A stretch of DNA of 64,000 bases from Rallus limicola (taxonomy: Eukaryota; Chordata; Aves; Gruiformes; Rallidae). The stretch is taken from the NCBI GenBank assembly GCA_022605955.1, contig JAKCOZ010000009.1, positions 1,178,001 through 1,242,000 on the forward strand, given 5' to 3'. Each line of letters starts with the position of its first letter. Within the stretch, counting starts at the first letter, position 1. Shown here piece after piece: positions 49,890 through 62,279 of this stretch. The position numbers and the translations under genes were made by a program. Under the pieces are notes generated by a model, which did not search any database, was not told the DNA's origin, and was given only the letters and a program-made list of their open reading frames with translations.

Positions 49890-50190
49890 CATTTAATTCT
49901 CCATTCCAGTTTATTTATGAACCTGCTGAAAAGCAGAGATCCCAGCAGTTATGGCCTCGCGTTGTATAACCTGACCTTCTCTTTGATTCCAACTATTTTT
50001 AATTGATCTTATCTTCTTATCCATCTTCCTGATGCTTGACATTCCAATAGTTTAAACAATCTGTTATGAGAGACCTTGCTTGCAGAAAAACCTTGAAAGC
50101 CCAGGTGGACTGTATCACTTCACGCTCCTTCATCCAGACCTCCTACGTTTATTCATGAAAATCATCTGACCATTTCAGTTCTACAGACTA
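49890..50190 (-). mobile_element. Possible ancient CR1/L3-like LINE remnant
   Basis: Plus-strand text aattctccattccagtttat, tatttatgaacctgctgaaa, agcagagatcccagcag and later gacctccta resembles the reverse complement of RT-region sequence in old CR1/L3-type LINEs, where a similar ctgaa-agcag-ggtcccagca string occurs. It is highly decayed; assignment is tentative. Confidence 0.3.
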
Positions 50191-52075
50191 ATAATAACCT
50201 CATTGTTTTCTGTGACAAGTCAGAAAAACATGAAAAGTTTTTACTGTAATTAGACAAAAATAAACATAAGTCCATAGAAGGTCTTGTCCTTCTGTTTCTT
50301 CCCTGTGAAACTGACTTTGTCCAGAGCTGTCTGCTTTTGATGAAATTTTATTGGCAGGGTTTGGTTATTTCCTATCCCTTCATGTCCCCAAAGTAAAAGT
50401 GATGTTACTTCAAAAATCATTATTATTCCATGTAACATGACCTCTTTATCATTTTATAGATCTCTAAGCTGTGCAAGATAAGAATTCCTTATCAGGTGGT
50501 TGTGCTTCTCTAAGCTGTTTTTTAAAATGCTGGGAGATAATTAGCTATTTAAAACCTAGGTCACTCTCAGATAATTTTTTCCTCTACTGGACAGCTATAA
50601 GGTGGTATCTGACATGGTGTTCCCAACAGTATACATCATAAAGGATGAGTAGAGGCATCCCTCTTTTGGTACAACTGTTGGCTTTTTAAAGTTTAGCAGA
50701 ATTTCTCAAAGAAACTAGCAGAGGAACATAGCTGTGAAAACAGGGAGTGATTCACAGCTTACTGATCAAAGATGCAAACATAGAGAGCCAAGAAAGAATA
50801 CAGAATGGCAGTCCAACATTTCATTTGATTTTTGCACTTTGAGGTTCATGAAGAACTTCTTGCATAATTTACAGGAATAGATTCTTGTTGTACAATAAAA
50901 CAAACACCACATGTGAAAAGACAACAGATATTTTGTCACTGAAACACTTTGGGGTTGGTGTTTGTTTTTTTTTTTTCAATCAACACTGGAAAACGATTGA
51001 GCATCATCACAAAGCACTTCTGTTTCCTAAACAAAACCACTGAGGTTGTTTGTTAGCAAAAAAAAAAAAGATGCTGGGTTTGAAATTTTCTCTTTTTTTA
51101 ATAAACTGGGTTTTAAACACATTTATATTTTGGCATACTGTAGCTGTATGACCCAGATGTTCTTAAATGACTCCTGCTTAGAAGACAGAAAGTCCATAAA
51201 CCATAAATTTCTATTACAATGTACAGGTAGTCTTCAACAGAAGGATGATAGCTAGCAAGATTCAGAACTGGTGAAGTCTGGACTGTCCCTTCTAAAGGTG
51301 TCCCAGAAGCCAGGGTGTAAATCTCACGTGGATCTGACACCCATAGCAACACACAAACATGAACACAGTCTAGGCAGTGAAGCAGCTTGGGGCAGAGTAA
51401 TGTGGTTCCCATTACAGAACCCAGGACAGTTGTCCTTCTCAAACTGCACCACCATGAACTGAACTGAGAATCCTGAAACACTCTGGCAAGATTTTCTGCT
51501 GTGGAACATAGAGATGATTCTTACAACACTCTTTCCTTGGCTGCTACTAAAGGCACAGAGGCATTCCTGCAGAACTTCTTAAGAAGGAAGGTGTTTCCTG
51601 ACAGCCTGCCTCTTCAGTACACTGCTGATGGCTTATTAAAAAGACATGAAATGTGAGGAATAGAGAGAATTAATTTCCCAGAAAGGAGCAGAAGTGTTTC
51701 GCTCACAGCCAAGCTATGATTAACGATGCTCTGCTGAACCCTTCTGCCTTTCTCATGGTCAGATCACACCCAGTGTCTGTACGTGAGTCACCACAGGGAC
51801 CTTCCAATCCCTCTCTTGCAGGAGCCATCCAAGGTTGCATACATTCACTGTTCTGCCCAGATCTTCCTCTTATCTGCATCGTCCTGCAAGGACACAGGCT
51901 AGCTCTCTCCTGGGAACTTCTAAACCATCTTTGCCTTCCAAGTATACATTTTTTCTCATTACTCCTCCAAGGGCAGGATGGTGGTCCATGGTGGGAGTGC
52001 AAGAGAAACATCAAGGTAAATTGAAAGCCCTTTTTCTCTCTGGGGACAGCCAAGTGCAGTAGCACGTTGCCCATG
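50191..52075. other. Unique non-coding stretch
   Basis: About 1.9 kb with no supported gene. The 163-codon minus-strand frame at 51703-52194 lies here and ends in antisense CR1; it has no recognisable domain. Confidence 0.5.
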
Positions 52076-52205
52076 CCATCTCCATCTCTGGAGGTTTTCA
52101 AGACCTGAGTAACTTGGTCTGACCCTAGAGTTGATATGCTCAGGACAGGAAGTTGGACTGGAGAGCTCCTGAGATGTCCTTCAATCTGAATCATCCTATG
52201 ATCAC
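52076..52205 (+). mobile_element. CR1 3'-tail fragment, diverged
   Basis: ccatctctggaggttttcaa, a gttggactggagagctcctg block and a decayed terminus atcatcctatgatc. An old copy, 5' truncated. Confidence 0.75.
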
Positions 52206-52869
52206 AGGATTTTACAGTTATGTATTTTTCAAAATAATTTTTGTATTTATCATATTGTGGTACAGCACTGCCTGGGGTTTTTTTTGGTTGGTTGGGGTTT
52301 TTTTGATATAATCACAGTATTCTATGCCAAACTGATTCAGAATGTAAGGATGCCTGATGATAGATGATTCTATAAAGTGCTGTGTAGGTTCTGTAAAGTT
52401 GCAATAGCTTATACAAAGTCTCTCCATGTTCAAATCTATCAATATTAATTTTAAATTGAAAGTTTAATTGATAGCCTCATCTTTGGAGAGAAGCATTTAA
52501 CGGATTAGCTTTTCCTTGTTTAGAATTCAGCCAGATGTTAGATAAAAACATTCAGTAACCCCCTCTCTGCCTTTCTCTCAGCATGTTTCCATTTAAATTT
52601 CAGACTGAAGGAAAGTTCTGTCTCTTCCCTGACACTGCTCATACTGCTGAAAAGTGGAGAAATCCACCCATTTCTAAAGTCTAAACGCTATAGTTATGAG
52701 AAGCAAGGCTAAAGGGTTCGAGTCACTAAGCCTTGTAATCTGCAGCAATCTTACACATTCTGGAAAAGAGAATTTTGGAAGTCTGGGCTGTGGATGGGCC
52801 TTCATTCACTTAACCCTGGTGCTCATCATTGGGCTAACTGCAGCATTAGCTTAATGCTCTTAGCACAGA
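52206..52869. other. Unique non-coding stretch
   Basis: T/G-rich tract at 52275-52306, otherwise ordinary sequence. A 7-bp stem (CAAGGCT / AGCCTTG) encloses ggttcgagtc at 52704-52735, which resembles a tRNA B box, but there is no matching A box. Confidence 0.45.
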
Positions 52870-53229
52870 TGAGGTTTTGAAAGGCTGAGTGAGCTGGGGC
52901 TGTTCAGCCTGGAGAGAAGAAGACTAAGGGGGGATCTAATGAATATTTATAATTATATTAAGCATGGGATGCAGGGGGAAATGGCCAGCCCCTTTTCAGT
53001 GTCTGTGGGGACAGGACAAGGGGCAATGGCTGCAAGTTGGAGCACAGGGAGTTCCACACCAACATGGGAAGAACTTTTCCCCAGTGAGGGTGAGGGAGCC
53101 CTGGGACAGGCTGCCCAGGGGGTGTGGAGTCTCCTTCTCTGGAGAGCTGTCCTAGGGAGCTGCTTTGGCAGGGGGTTGGACCCCATGAGCTCTGGAGCTC
53201 CCTTCCAACCCCTGTGATTCAGTGATTCC
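52870..53229 (+). mobile_element. CR1 LINE 3' end, young family A, with 34-bp deletion
   Basis: A family-A copy from aaaggctgagtgagctgggg through agcatgggatgcaggg to the terminus ctgtgattcagtgattccc. Compared with 7005-7490, 34 bp are missing just after ctccttctctggagag (about 53146). It shares the cctaggg variant with 7005-7490, suggesting a common source. The 92- and 99-codon frames that cross it are artefacts. Confidence 0.95.
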
Positions 53230-55233
53230 CTCACCTTTACTAACATAATCAATGCAGCCGTGCCTGGGGGATATCACAGTTCCACATGAGCTGGCAGAAT
53301 TCGGCCCCAGGAAAATTAAATGTTAGACAATGAGCTCCTGCAGACATGAGAGAAACGGAAGGGTGTCTTGAGTGAGCTATCTTTTGCTGAGCAGCTTCAG
53401 AGTAACTGTAAAAGTAATAGCTATCAGATCTTCTCCACCCCCCTCAGGAGCATGGGGAGTTTCCACAATAAAGATAATGCAGTCTCCAGCTTATTACCCA
53501 GCCACTTGCTGAAGCAGCAGCATTTGTGGCAACAGAGCTGTAACTCCTTGCCATTCCCTTCTCTCCACACATCCCCTGCTGCTAACCAGTTCCCTCTGCA
53601 CATCTCCCTGCTGCACACAGCTTTCCCCTCAACCCAGAGGGTGACCCTACATGGTGAGGCTTCCTGGCTGCTGCCCTGCTCAGGCACTGTTCCTCTGCCA
53701 GCAATAGAGGAAAGGCTGTTTACTCAGCGTGGCTGCTTTTGGTGCTGGGTGTAGGGGGCAGTTTCATGAAGGGATGTCACCCGCTGTGCAGCTGTGTTCC
53801 TATATGAACCCCTTTGCTGGTCTATTCAGTGCTACTTCATGCTGGTGAAGTGCTCACACTGCAGGTATACTGGAGGGCAACACCACCGTGGGACTTGGAC
53901 AGGTTACAGACAGAAGGCAAGGCTACCTTATCATCTTGGGAGGCTGGTGCAAGCCCCACCAGTTCTCTTCTGTTCAAGTATGATGGAGCTTTCACTGTGA
54001 CATACCTAGCCTGTTCCACAACACACTCTCTTTGGCTCCAGGTCTAGTCCAAACACAAGAAGTTTAGATTATTTCTCCACAATAAAAACCTTTACTGTTT
54101 GACTGAAGTAATTGAAAAGAGGGTGAAGACATTGCCTTCTGCATTTAATACCTCTCTGATTAATTTCCATTAATTATGGAAACTTAAAGCTTCATTGCCA
54201 TTGACTTTTCCTTTTGTGTCAAACTTGCTTATATATTCTTATATTTGAGATGTTTCAGAACACACTGAAAATCTGCAAACTTAGAGAAATATGGAGAAAA
54301 TAAAATGTATGGGGCTTGGGATGTTTTGTTTTGTTTTGTCTTGTATGATGGATTAAAAAGGCAGCACAGGCTTTCTCTGAGACCACACAAAGGAATAGAG
54401 TTAGTGTTGACCCTTGTGCATTGCAAACTACACACTGCATTTCTTTATAAAATCCTGTTAGATGGATTATTTCTGTGTTTAAAATAGTGCTTTCCTGTCT
54501 TAAGTGAGAGTGAACTGCATGGGATGGGTGAGCTCCAAAAGCTGGCAGAGAAATGTGTGTGTTGAAACAGATACCTGGGAAAGAAATAGCTTCCAAAAAT
54601 ATTACAGGTTGCCCAAATTTTACATAGTCCCATCTATTATCAAAAAGGGAGAATACATTTTTTTTCTTCTGTATTGATAATCTTCTAATAAAAAGGGAAT
54701 TAAAATACTTCTTTTATTTCTTCTTCAGGCGTAAGGAAGGAGAAATGGAAGACAGGACTATAAATATTGGGATTATATAATGCTGGGTTGGAGTTTTAAG
54801 AAATAATAAGGTATAAAAGTGTTAGCACACACTATAAAATATCTAAGGGAGTCGCTCTTTTATGCCTAGTTTTATTATTATAATAAACAGAAACAATTTC
54901 AAAGAATAATTTTATGTAGATAAACCAATCATATTAATTACTCCTTTATCCATAAGTTGAAGCCCTCACAAAACCTAATGTTAGGAAGTCTTACCTGTCT
55001 CAGTAAGCACTCGTATACTTATTGTGACAAACATTCATTATGATAATATGGAGCCCTTTTTATAACAGAGCTGTTATTTGATCAGTTGCTGAACTGGGAT
55101 GTGCTGTACCACAAAACCCAATCTGTGGTACGAGGACTCTTCTGGTGATTTGGGGAGATTCCTTATTTCCTGAATAGGAAACCCACCAAAACCCACTAAA
55201 CCTAAAACTTGGAAACTAAAGAGACCTTAGTAA
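53230..55233. other. Unique non-coding stretch
   Basis: About 2 kb. The first 700 bp (to about 54000) are richer in GC and carry frames of 128 and 87 codons on opposite strands with no family resemblance. A (TTTTG)n tract lies at 54324-54345; the remainder is AT-rich. Confidence 0.45.
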
Positions 55234-55281
55234 TCCTCTCCTCTCCTCTCCTCTCCTCTCCTCTCCTCTCCTCTCCTCTCC
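55234..55281. repeat. (CTCTC)n pentanucleotide microsatellite
   Basis: Nine exact CTCTC units at 55236-55280, directly abutting minus-strand CR1. The equivalent CR1 region in other copies reads cagctcctctccatctcccc, a likely seed for expansion. Confidence 0.92.
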
Positions 55282-55730
55282 GCCCAGCTCCATCCCCCTC
55301 CTGCACCCGAAGGCCCTTCCCTTGGGCCTGGCCCTCCCTGTCCTGGGCACCAGCCCCTCTCCAGCTCTCCTGGAGCCAAGTGAAGTACTGGAAGTGACTT
55401 GATGGTTTCACAGGAACCTTCTCTTCTGCAGGCTGAGCCAGCCCAGCTCTCTCAGCCTGTCTCCAGAGTAGAGATGCTCCAGCCCTTGGATCATCTCCAT
55501 GGCCTCCTCTGGACTCAAAAACAGCTCTGTGTCTGTCTTGAACTTGGGACCCCAGACCCAAAGTACTCCAGGTGAGGTCTCATCAGAGCAGAGCAGAGAA
55601 TCAGAATCCCCTCCCTTGACTTGCTGGCCATGCAGGTGATGCACAGCCCAGGATGCAACTGGCTTTTTGGGATGCAAGCGCACATTTTAGGGTCATGTTG
55701 AGCTTCTCACCCACAAAAATCACATCATAG
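55282..55730 (-). mobile_element. CR1 fragment, 3' UTR into ORF2 end
   Basis: Plus-strand blocks cccctctccagctctcctgg, tgcaggctgagccagcccag, gagtagagatgctccagccc, gtactccaggtgaggtctca and ggatgcaactggctttttgg are the reverse complement of CR1. The 3' tail is replaced by the microsatellite. It extends to about 55730 (cacccacaaaaatcac). Confidence 0.88.
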
Positions 55731-55804
55731 GTTAGATATTTAGAAATTTTTTGGCAGTTAATAGTATGTCAAGGAATATTAATAGAAATCTTGAATAGAT
55801 TAAT
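55731..55804. other. Short AT-rich spacer
   Basis: No feature; separates a minus-strand CR1 from a plus-strand CR1 tail. Confidence 0.5.
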
Positions 55805-55852
55805 AGAAATGATCTCTCAAGGTCCCTTCCAGCCCCTGTGATTCTGTGATTT
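55805..55852 (+). mobile_element. CR1 3' terminus, about 48 bp
   Basis: aatgatctctcaaggtccct followed by ttccagcccctgtgattctgtgattt. Only the terminal part of the element is present. Confidence 0.8.
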
Positions 55853-56329
55853 ATATTTGGACTGGTCTGTATTTTCCAATGGGAAATTATTCAACCAAAC
55901 TATGTCCAGCTGAAGGGCTGAGATGGAAGGTTTGTAGCACTAAGAACATGGCAAAGTGAAATAAATAGATATAAAATAGCTGCCACCTGGCCCAGCGACA
56001 CAGTTGAGGAGACAAACTTCACAAAGAGTGAAGCTCAGAAATAGAATATGCTGTTGGTGCTTTGTCATATGGAGGAGCAGCTGCACTGTGTTATACCACA
56101 GCAAGCTCTTTGCCAAAATCCAGAGATATTAGGAAAAATCCTATCCTATCTTAGGAGCATTATAAGCCTGTGCTGTCTATTTCTTGATATCCTTTATATG
56201 CTTTATATCTTTTCTTTATAAATGCATGTTTTATATACTTTCTAAGCAGCAGTATTTCCAAGAATAGAAAATCCTTACCTTTGCCTTCCTTTTCCCTTCC
56301 TGCAGAAACCTCTTCTGTTTCAATTTACA
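55853..56329. other. Unique non-coding stretch
   Basis: No recognised feature. Confidence 0.45.
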
Positions 56330-56995
56330 TCTATGTCTGATGTGTCTCCCGACATGTAGCTCTTGAAGAGCTCAGCACCACCTTCTCCATCTCCTCCCCA
56401 CAGACAGGCTGGCTCCTGTGAGTCCCTCCAAATCCTTCCCTGTGCCAGGCTGGCCAAGCCTTGCTCCCGTGGCCTCTCCTCCCAGGGCAAGCGCTTCAGA
56501 ACCAACCCCTCTGGGGACCCCACTGACCTTCCCCCAGTTTTCTGATGTGGTATCTAGAAACAATCCCAGAAGTGCCAAGCAGAGGGGCCTAATTTCCCCC
56601 TCAGTCTCCTGGCCATGCCCCTGTTCATGCCACCCATGTCTGTAACGGATTGCTGATGGGGCTCTGCCTGCCCTGGGCAGGGCTTTGTGTTTGTCCCTGT
56701 TGAACTTCATCAGGTTCCTGTCCCTCTGTCCAGCTCCCCTTGGGAAGAAGCCCTGCCCTCAAGCTATGAAATTGCTCCCTCAGTTTTAAGCTATGAATTT
56801 CATGAGGGTGCATTTCAGCACCTGGAGGGCCTTTTGAGACATATTTGAGGAACAGTCTTCTAACTTTATTCCAGAAGTTGGTAGGATGTGCTGATGAGAG
56901 AGGGAAATTGTGATGTTCCTGATTGCACATCCTGTGCACCGAGTTGGAAATCCAAACCTCTACCTGCTCTGTGTCTGTTCTCATTGTCATCTTAT
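56330..56995 (-). mobile_element. Diverged CR1-like fragment (probable)
   Basis: GC-rich relative to flanks. Plus-strand phrases ccaggctggccaagccttgc, then a gcctctcctcccagggcaag block, gttgaacttcatcaggttcc and ctctgtccagctccccttgg resemble the reverse complement of CR1 3' sequences, but the match weakens after about 56750. The 112-121 codon minus-strand frames that cross it are chance. Confidence 0.5.
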
Positions 56996-58730
56996 GGGAG
57001 GGGGGAAAAAAGGTTAATATTTAGCTACCCATTGTGCTTCACCACCACATGAAAGACACATGGAGTCACATAAGGATCAAAGAGAATTCTTGGTTGTCAC
57101 TCCTATGTAGAGTCATGCAACACGTGTTATAAACGAGCCCTTCTTACCTTTATACAAAGGTTCATTATGGAGCTGTAGCTGCTGGATCTCCCCTTAAACA
57201 AAGTGAACAATTATAAATCAAGTTGCAGAAGTTAGGAAAGCAAATGAAGAATTGCCAAGCTTTCATCTCGTATGAGCTATGGTAGTTCATTTTGTCATGC
57301 AGTGTTTCACCTAGCAACTGTTGCCAAGAAAATCTGCATCTTAATCTCCAGTTCCAAGAAAGATGACAACCTCTTTCTGTAAATGATCAAGGCTATAATA
57401 TATATTTAAAATTTTTTTGCTTCCTGTGTTTCACTGACTCCAAAAAAAAAAAACCCAAATAATTATTTCGGTTGTTAGATATATATATTTATTACAGATC
57501 ACAAATAGATCATCCAGAAATTGAAGGATGGAAGCTGTAGACATCTCATTTTACTTTGTGAAAGTGAAAAAAAAAAAAGTATTATTTCAGAAGAATAAAG
57601 TGTCAAGTACTGAAGCTCAGAGTTTCTTATGCTTTGATATGTTTTCCAGTACTTTTCTGGATTATTTCCAACTCAAGAGAAGTATACTTTTGGAAGGTTT
57701 GTTTTGGTTTGTTTTGGGGTTTTTTTTTTGGGGGGTTGTTTTGGGTTTTTTTTGGGGGATGTGTGGGTGTGTGTCTGGTTTTTGTTTTACTTCCCTGGGT
57801 GCAGTCAAAATATACATCACATAAAATTTGGTTTGGCTCAGGTTTTCTGACAGCAATTCATTGCCAACCAGTACCTTAACCAGACTCACTAATTTATGCT
57901 ATCCCTTGACCTGAAATCCATAGAAATCATTGCTGACTCTATACAATGCAGTGAACTTGGCTATTGGGGAAGATGGGGACAGTTGATGCATTTTATACAA
58001 TATGCATGGTGTCAATAAGAGGACAGCAAACAATAGAGGCTACTACCCAGTAGATTCCTGTATATTGAATAGCCCACTAGAAGTATTTTACAATCTATGG
58101 AAAAGACTTTGCAAAATGTTACAAGCCAAGATTTACAATAGAACATTAACTGTGGAAAAATAAAACCTCCAAGAAGTCCAGTGTGAGAGGTAGAGTGGTG
58201 CTGGCTACGATCCTTCAGCTGACTCATTCTAGGGTTTAGATTGCATCTCAGAAGCTGAATTTAGCCATACTTGCCTCTCTTGTAATTGCATTTGCTGCTC
58301 TACAAATGGGTTCTTGATTTATTTTGTTTTCCTTTCGACAGAACATAAGACAAGTACTGTTTTGCTTTGGTTTTGTCTGCTCTTGATAGTGACCCCGGTT
58401 GAAACTGGTGAACACACATAAATTGCTTTTCTGAAAGCATTCTCATGAGCAAATCCACAGGACCTCAAACCCAACATGGATACCAGAAGATACCAGAAGA
58501 TTAATTTCTAGAATGGATTTCAGATTTCAGTTTTCTGGAGCAAGCATCCTGAGAAGCTGCACGAGGCTTAAAGTGAATGTTGCTGGATGCTGGGCTCTCA
58601 AAAGCCTCACCCTCTGGGGAAAGGCAGGTATCAAATCTGGGAGGTTTTTTTTTGTCAGAAAAAGAGATGTGATACTCAAGAAAGGGGTGGATAGAAAGCA
58701 GTAAAATGAAGTTAGTATGGTATCACCACC
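56996..58730. other. Unique AT-rich non-coding stretch
   Basis: Contains A-runs near 57440 and 57570, the G/T-rich tract at 57699-57780 and a 10-bp tandem duplication (gataccagaa twice, 58479-58498). Confidence 0.5.
57699..57780 (+). repeat. G/T-rich low-complexity tract with five G-runs
   Basis: Runs of G at 57716-57719, 57730-57735, 57743-57745, 57754-57758 and 57765-57767, separated by T-rich loops of 6-10 nt. Confidence 0.85.
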
Positions 58731-59497
58731 ATAGAATCATAGAAATTTTTTGACTGGAAAAGATCTTTAAGATAAACAAATCCAACCATTAATCAGACAC
58801 TGTGATGGCCTAGCTCTAAGCCATGTCTACACATCTTTTAAATGCCTGCAGGGATGGTGACCACACCACTCTCCTGGGCAGCCTGTTGCAGTGATTGATA
58901 ATCTTTTTGGTGAAGAATTTTTCCTAATATCAAATTCAACCTTCCCTGGTGCAACTTGAGACCATATCCTCTTGTCTTATTGCTTGTGACCTTGGAGAAG
59001 AGACCAACATTCACCCGGCTACAACATCCTTTCAGGTAGTTGTAGAGAGTGATCAGGTCTCCCTTCAGCCTCCTCCAGGCTGAAAAAGCCCAGTCCCCTC
59101 AGCTGCTCCCCACCAGCTTGTGCTCCAAATCCTCCCCCACCTCACTGCCCTTCTCTGGACACAGCCCAGCATCTGAATGTCCTTGCAATGAAGCGGCCCA
59201 AAACTGAACCCAACTCACCAGAGCTGAGTCCAGGGGCACAGTCACTGCCCTGGTCCTGCTGACCACACCATTCCTGACCCAAGCCAAGATGCCACTGGCC
59301 TTTTTGGCCACCTGGGCATGCTGCTGGCTCGTGTTCAGCTGGCTGTCAATAACACCCCCCAGTCCTTTTCATCCAGACAGCTTTCCAGCCACCCTGCCTC
59401 CCCTCTGTAGCATTGCCTGGGGTTGCTGTAACCCAGGTACAGGACTGAGCTCTGAGCCAAGTTAAACCTCATCCATCATCCCTCCAGGCAGTCCAAA
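58731..59497 (-). mobile_element. CR1 LINE 3' end, about 770 bp
   Basis: One of the longest CR1 copies here. It starts on the plus strand with the classical terminus (atagaatcatagaaattttt) and continues through an aaatccaaccatta block, gggatggtgaccacaccact, a ctgggcagcctgttgcagtg block, ggtctcccttcagcctcctc and gcccttctctggacacagcc. ORF2 C-terminal sequence (ccactggcctttttggccac, ctggctcgtgttcagctggc) follows to about 59497. It keeps a nearly complete 3' UTR and ORF2 end and is moderately diverged. Confidence 0.95.
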
Positions 59498-60353
59498 TGG
59501 CATGAGGTTACAACGTGGTACAGCCACAGACCACTTAGAGCAATCTGTAAAGCTGTGTGTTGTGGGGAGCCATGCTCAACATATTATCTTCGTCTGTAGG
59601 TGCGATTTTAATGAACATCAGAGACAATATTTGAACATCTGGATGCCATTTCAGACCCATATGACCCAATTCATGAGCCTATTCAACTTCCCACTCATCC
59701 ATTACTGCTGTGCAGTGGTAGGTTGGATAGAAAATCGTTGACAGACCAGTGCCCTTTTCAAATGGCAAAAGAAAGCTAGCTGGGCTGCTCAAAGGTGTTC
59801 CTGAGAAAATTTGAGGACCCTTTGAAAGTGGTCTGCTGATACCTATATGCAGTTAATTACATCTCAGGCTTTGTTGGATTGGGGGCCTAGAGATAAAGAA
59901 CCATCTGGTAGATTTTAATTACTTATCATAATATCTTAGCTGAAAAAAAAGAATAAAAACTCATTATGGAGTACATTCTGCAAAATTAAAATCTAAATTG
60001 CAGAAAACACAAGAAATTAAAAAGTGTAATGAATATGGCACATTGTGCAGTTAAAGATGAAATTAAATGCAAATCAGTAGTTAAAATTACTAAGTCATAG
60101 ACCACACTGTTGTATTTAAATTTTGGGATAAAAGTTACTGTAAAACCCATTGTATCAACCATATCATTGTCTACAGATTGGACAACATGGGAAACCAATC
60201 AATTTAATATGTGGCATTGCATATACGTATAGAATAACATAGGCTAATGAGGTTACTCATTTTTTTTACAGATACTTTTGAGGACTTTCATTTCCCAAAT
60301 CATTTATAAACCTAAACATTGCTTGAGAAGACAGGTTTAAAAGAAAAAACCCC

Positions 60354-60376
60354 ACAAAACAAACAAACAAACAAAA
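60354..60376. repeat. (AAAC)n microsatellite
   Basis: About five AAAC units. Confidence 0.85.
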
Positions 60377-61715
60377 TATTCCCAGGATAACTCATCCTGT
60401 AAGAAGATAGGTGATTAAAAATGCCTGTGACTATTTCTTTTTGCACTGTTTATTACTGTCAAAGAAGTTATTCCTAGAGATTTGACTTTTTTTGGTGGAG
60501 GCTAATTCCATAATCCTTGAATGCTCTAATTAAAGTGTGCCCCAATATCTTCATGAGATGAACTTTCTGATTGTTTCTAAAGGTGTCAATTGATATTATA
60601 CAGAATTTTTAAATATAGTATATAAGCCCTCTGGCAATATTTCCATTAATCTACAAATGTTTTAACATAATATCATTTTGTAAGTCTAAAGAAAAATAAT
60701 TTTGCTAAGAAGCCAGTCTGAGAAACAGAAGGATAAAGGGAAATAACTGGCTTGTGCCACATTTGATTTGCCATCGAACGACTGAAAAGAAAGTGAATGA
60801 CTTGAAGAAAAATTGTGACCCCATCATTAAAATCAGTTTTTGCACTGAGGAACACTGAAGTGGTCTCTGCATGCTAAAATTGTACTCATGAGCCAATTCA
60901 GTACACTTAAGTACCACATAAATTAACACAGAAAAAAAAATAAATATAGGAATGTTATGAAAATTATGTGACAAGAGGAAACCAGAATGGTCTCTGTGAA
61001 GGGAACATATGTAGCCATAAATAGGTGCTCACTACAGATCCTCAAGAAGTCTTTCATTTAACATTGTGTCAGGCATAAGCTTTCCACTTAAGCAAAACAC
61101 TTCTTCAGTTTTAGTAGACTCAAAGTTACTCTTTTAAGAGTGTAAGGCCAAAAGGCTTAGTGAAAATCGGTTCAGGGATGGACAGACAGGACAAGTCCCC
61201 CTCCAAACCCTCAAAACCAACAATCTTGGTAATAGAGTTAATAGTAAAATGCTTGTTTATAGATTGCCAGTACCAAAGAATACGTGTTCTCTTGCAAAAT
61301 GTTACAGAGACTTCATCATTTTGCATGCTTATGTGTTCTTTGTTTTCAATATACTTTTCACTGATATTTGCTACTGGATAGTATCAACCATCATGTATTA
61401 GTCTTGGCAAATACAGGATCTAATCCTGCATGCTTAAGACAAAGGAAAAAACCTCGAGTGTAGAGACTGCAAATGTAAGCTTGCTGTATGTAACTATCAG
61501 TGATATTTTCAGAGTATTAAAATCCAGCCTTAGAGGTTAATCATGCAATTGAGAGTTGCATATTCCTCTTTTTATGATGAGAAAAGCTCTCGTATTTAGT
61601 CAAGTAAGAAGGATTAAGAATAAAAGTAAATTGTTTCCGTGAGGAAATCTTGGAGAAGCTGAAAATTGTTTCTCTGGGGTTTGTTTTTCGGATTTTGCTA
61701 GCATAGTCTAAAGGG

Positions 61716-61757
61716 AAAAAAAAAAAAAAACCAGAAAAAAAGAAAAAAAGGAAAAAA
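61716..61757. repeat. A-rich tract
   Basis: A15 followed by a further A-rich stretch with single C, G or GG interruptions. Confidence 0.85.
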
Positions 61758-61780
61758 GAGAATATTAAAATATTCTGTTT

Positions 61781-61820
61781 TTTTACTAATTTTACTAATT
61801 AATTTTTACTTTTACTAATT
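61781..61820. repeat. TTTTACTAA tandem units
   Basis: Two exact 9-bp TTTTACTAA units at 61781-61798, with partial and further copies to 61820. Confidence 0.8.
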
Positions 61821-62279
61821 ATTTTAGTCATATTTTCTAAATAAGTGTTTAAAATAGTAATAAACTATTAAATTCCTTTACTTTGATCCACATATGTTAG
61901 GTTTTTAGAAAGCTCTATGTACTGCATATGTGAACATACACATTTTGTCCCCTATACTGACACATAAATGTGTACAGCAGGTTTTACAAAAAAAATTTAC
62001 TACAGTAAAATAATTGGAGCACTAGGAATGAAATCCAAATGTAGCATCCCCTAAATGCCAGTGACATCACTTGATGTCTTGGCTGCAGAGCTTGAACTAT
62101 GCTAAAGGAGATACATTTCTTCAGAAATACACATGCCCTAGACATTTGGCCTAAACAGAGAAATCCATCTTGTCAGTGTCATCAGGACAGCTACTGAGTG
62201 TCCCAGGATATTGTCTGAGCTGCAGATAGGCCAAGTGCCGCAACTCCGTCAATCAGGCTCCCAGAAAGTTTATTGATTT

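Larger units (their letters stand above)
59498..62279. other. Unique AT-rich non-coding stretch
   Basis: About 2.8 kb. It contains an (AAAC)n tract at 60354-60376, A-rich sequence at 61716-61757 and tandem TTTTACTAA units at 61781-61820. No supported gene. Confidence 0.5.

Noticed and set aside
51703..52194. 163-codon minus-strand frame
   Set aside because: Its first part is antisense CR1 tail, and the remainder shows no domain or plausible splice structure.
52704..52735. tRNA B-box-like ggttcgagtc inside a 7-bp stem
   Set aside because: No A box or cloverleaf can be drawn around it, and there is no SINE body or terminator T-run in place.
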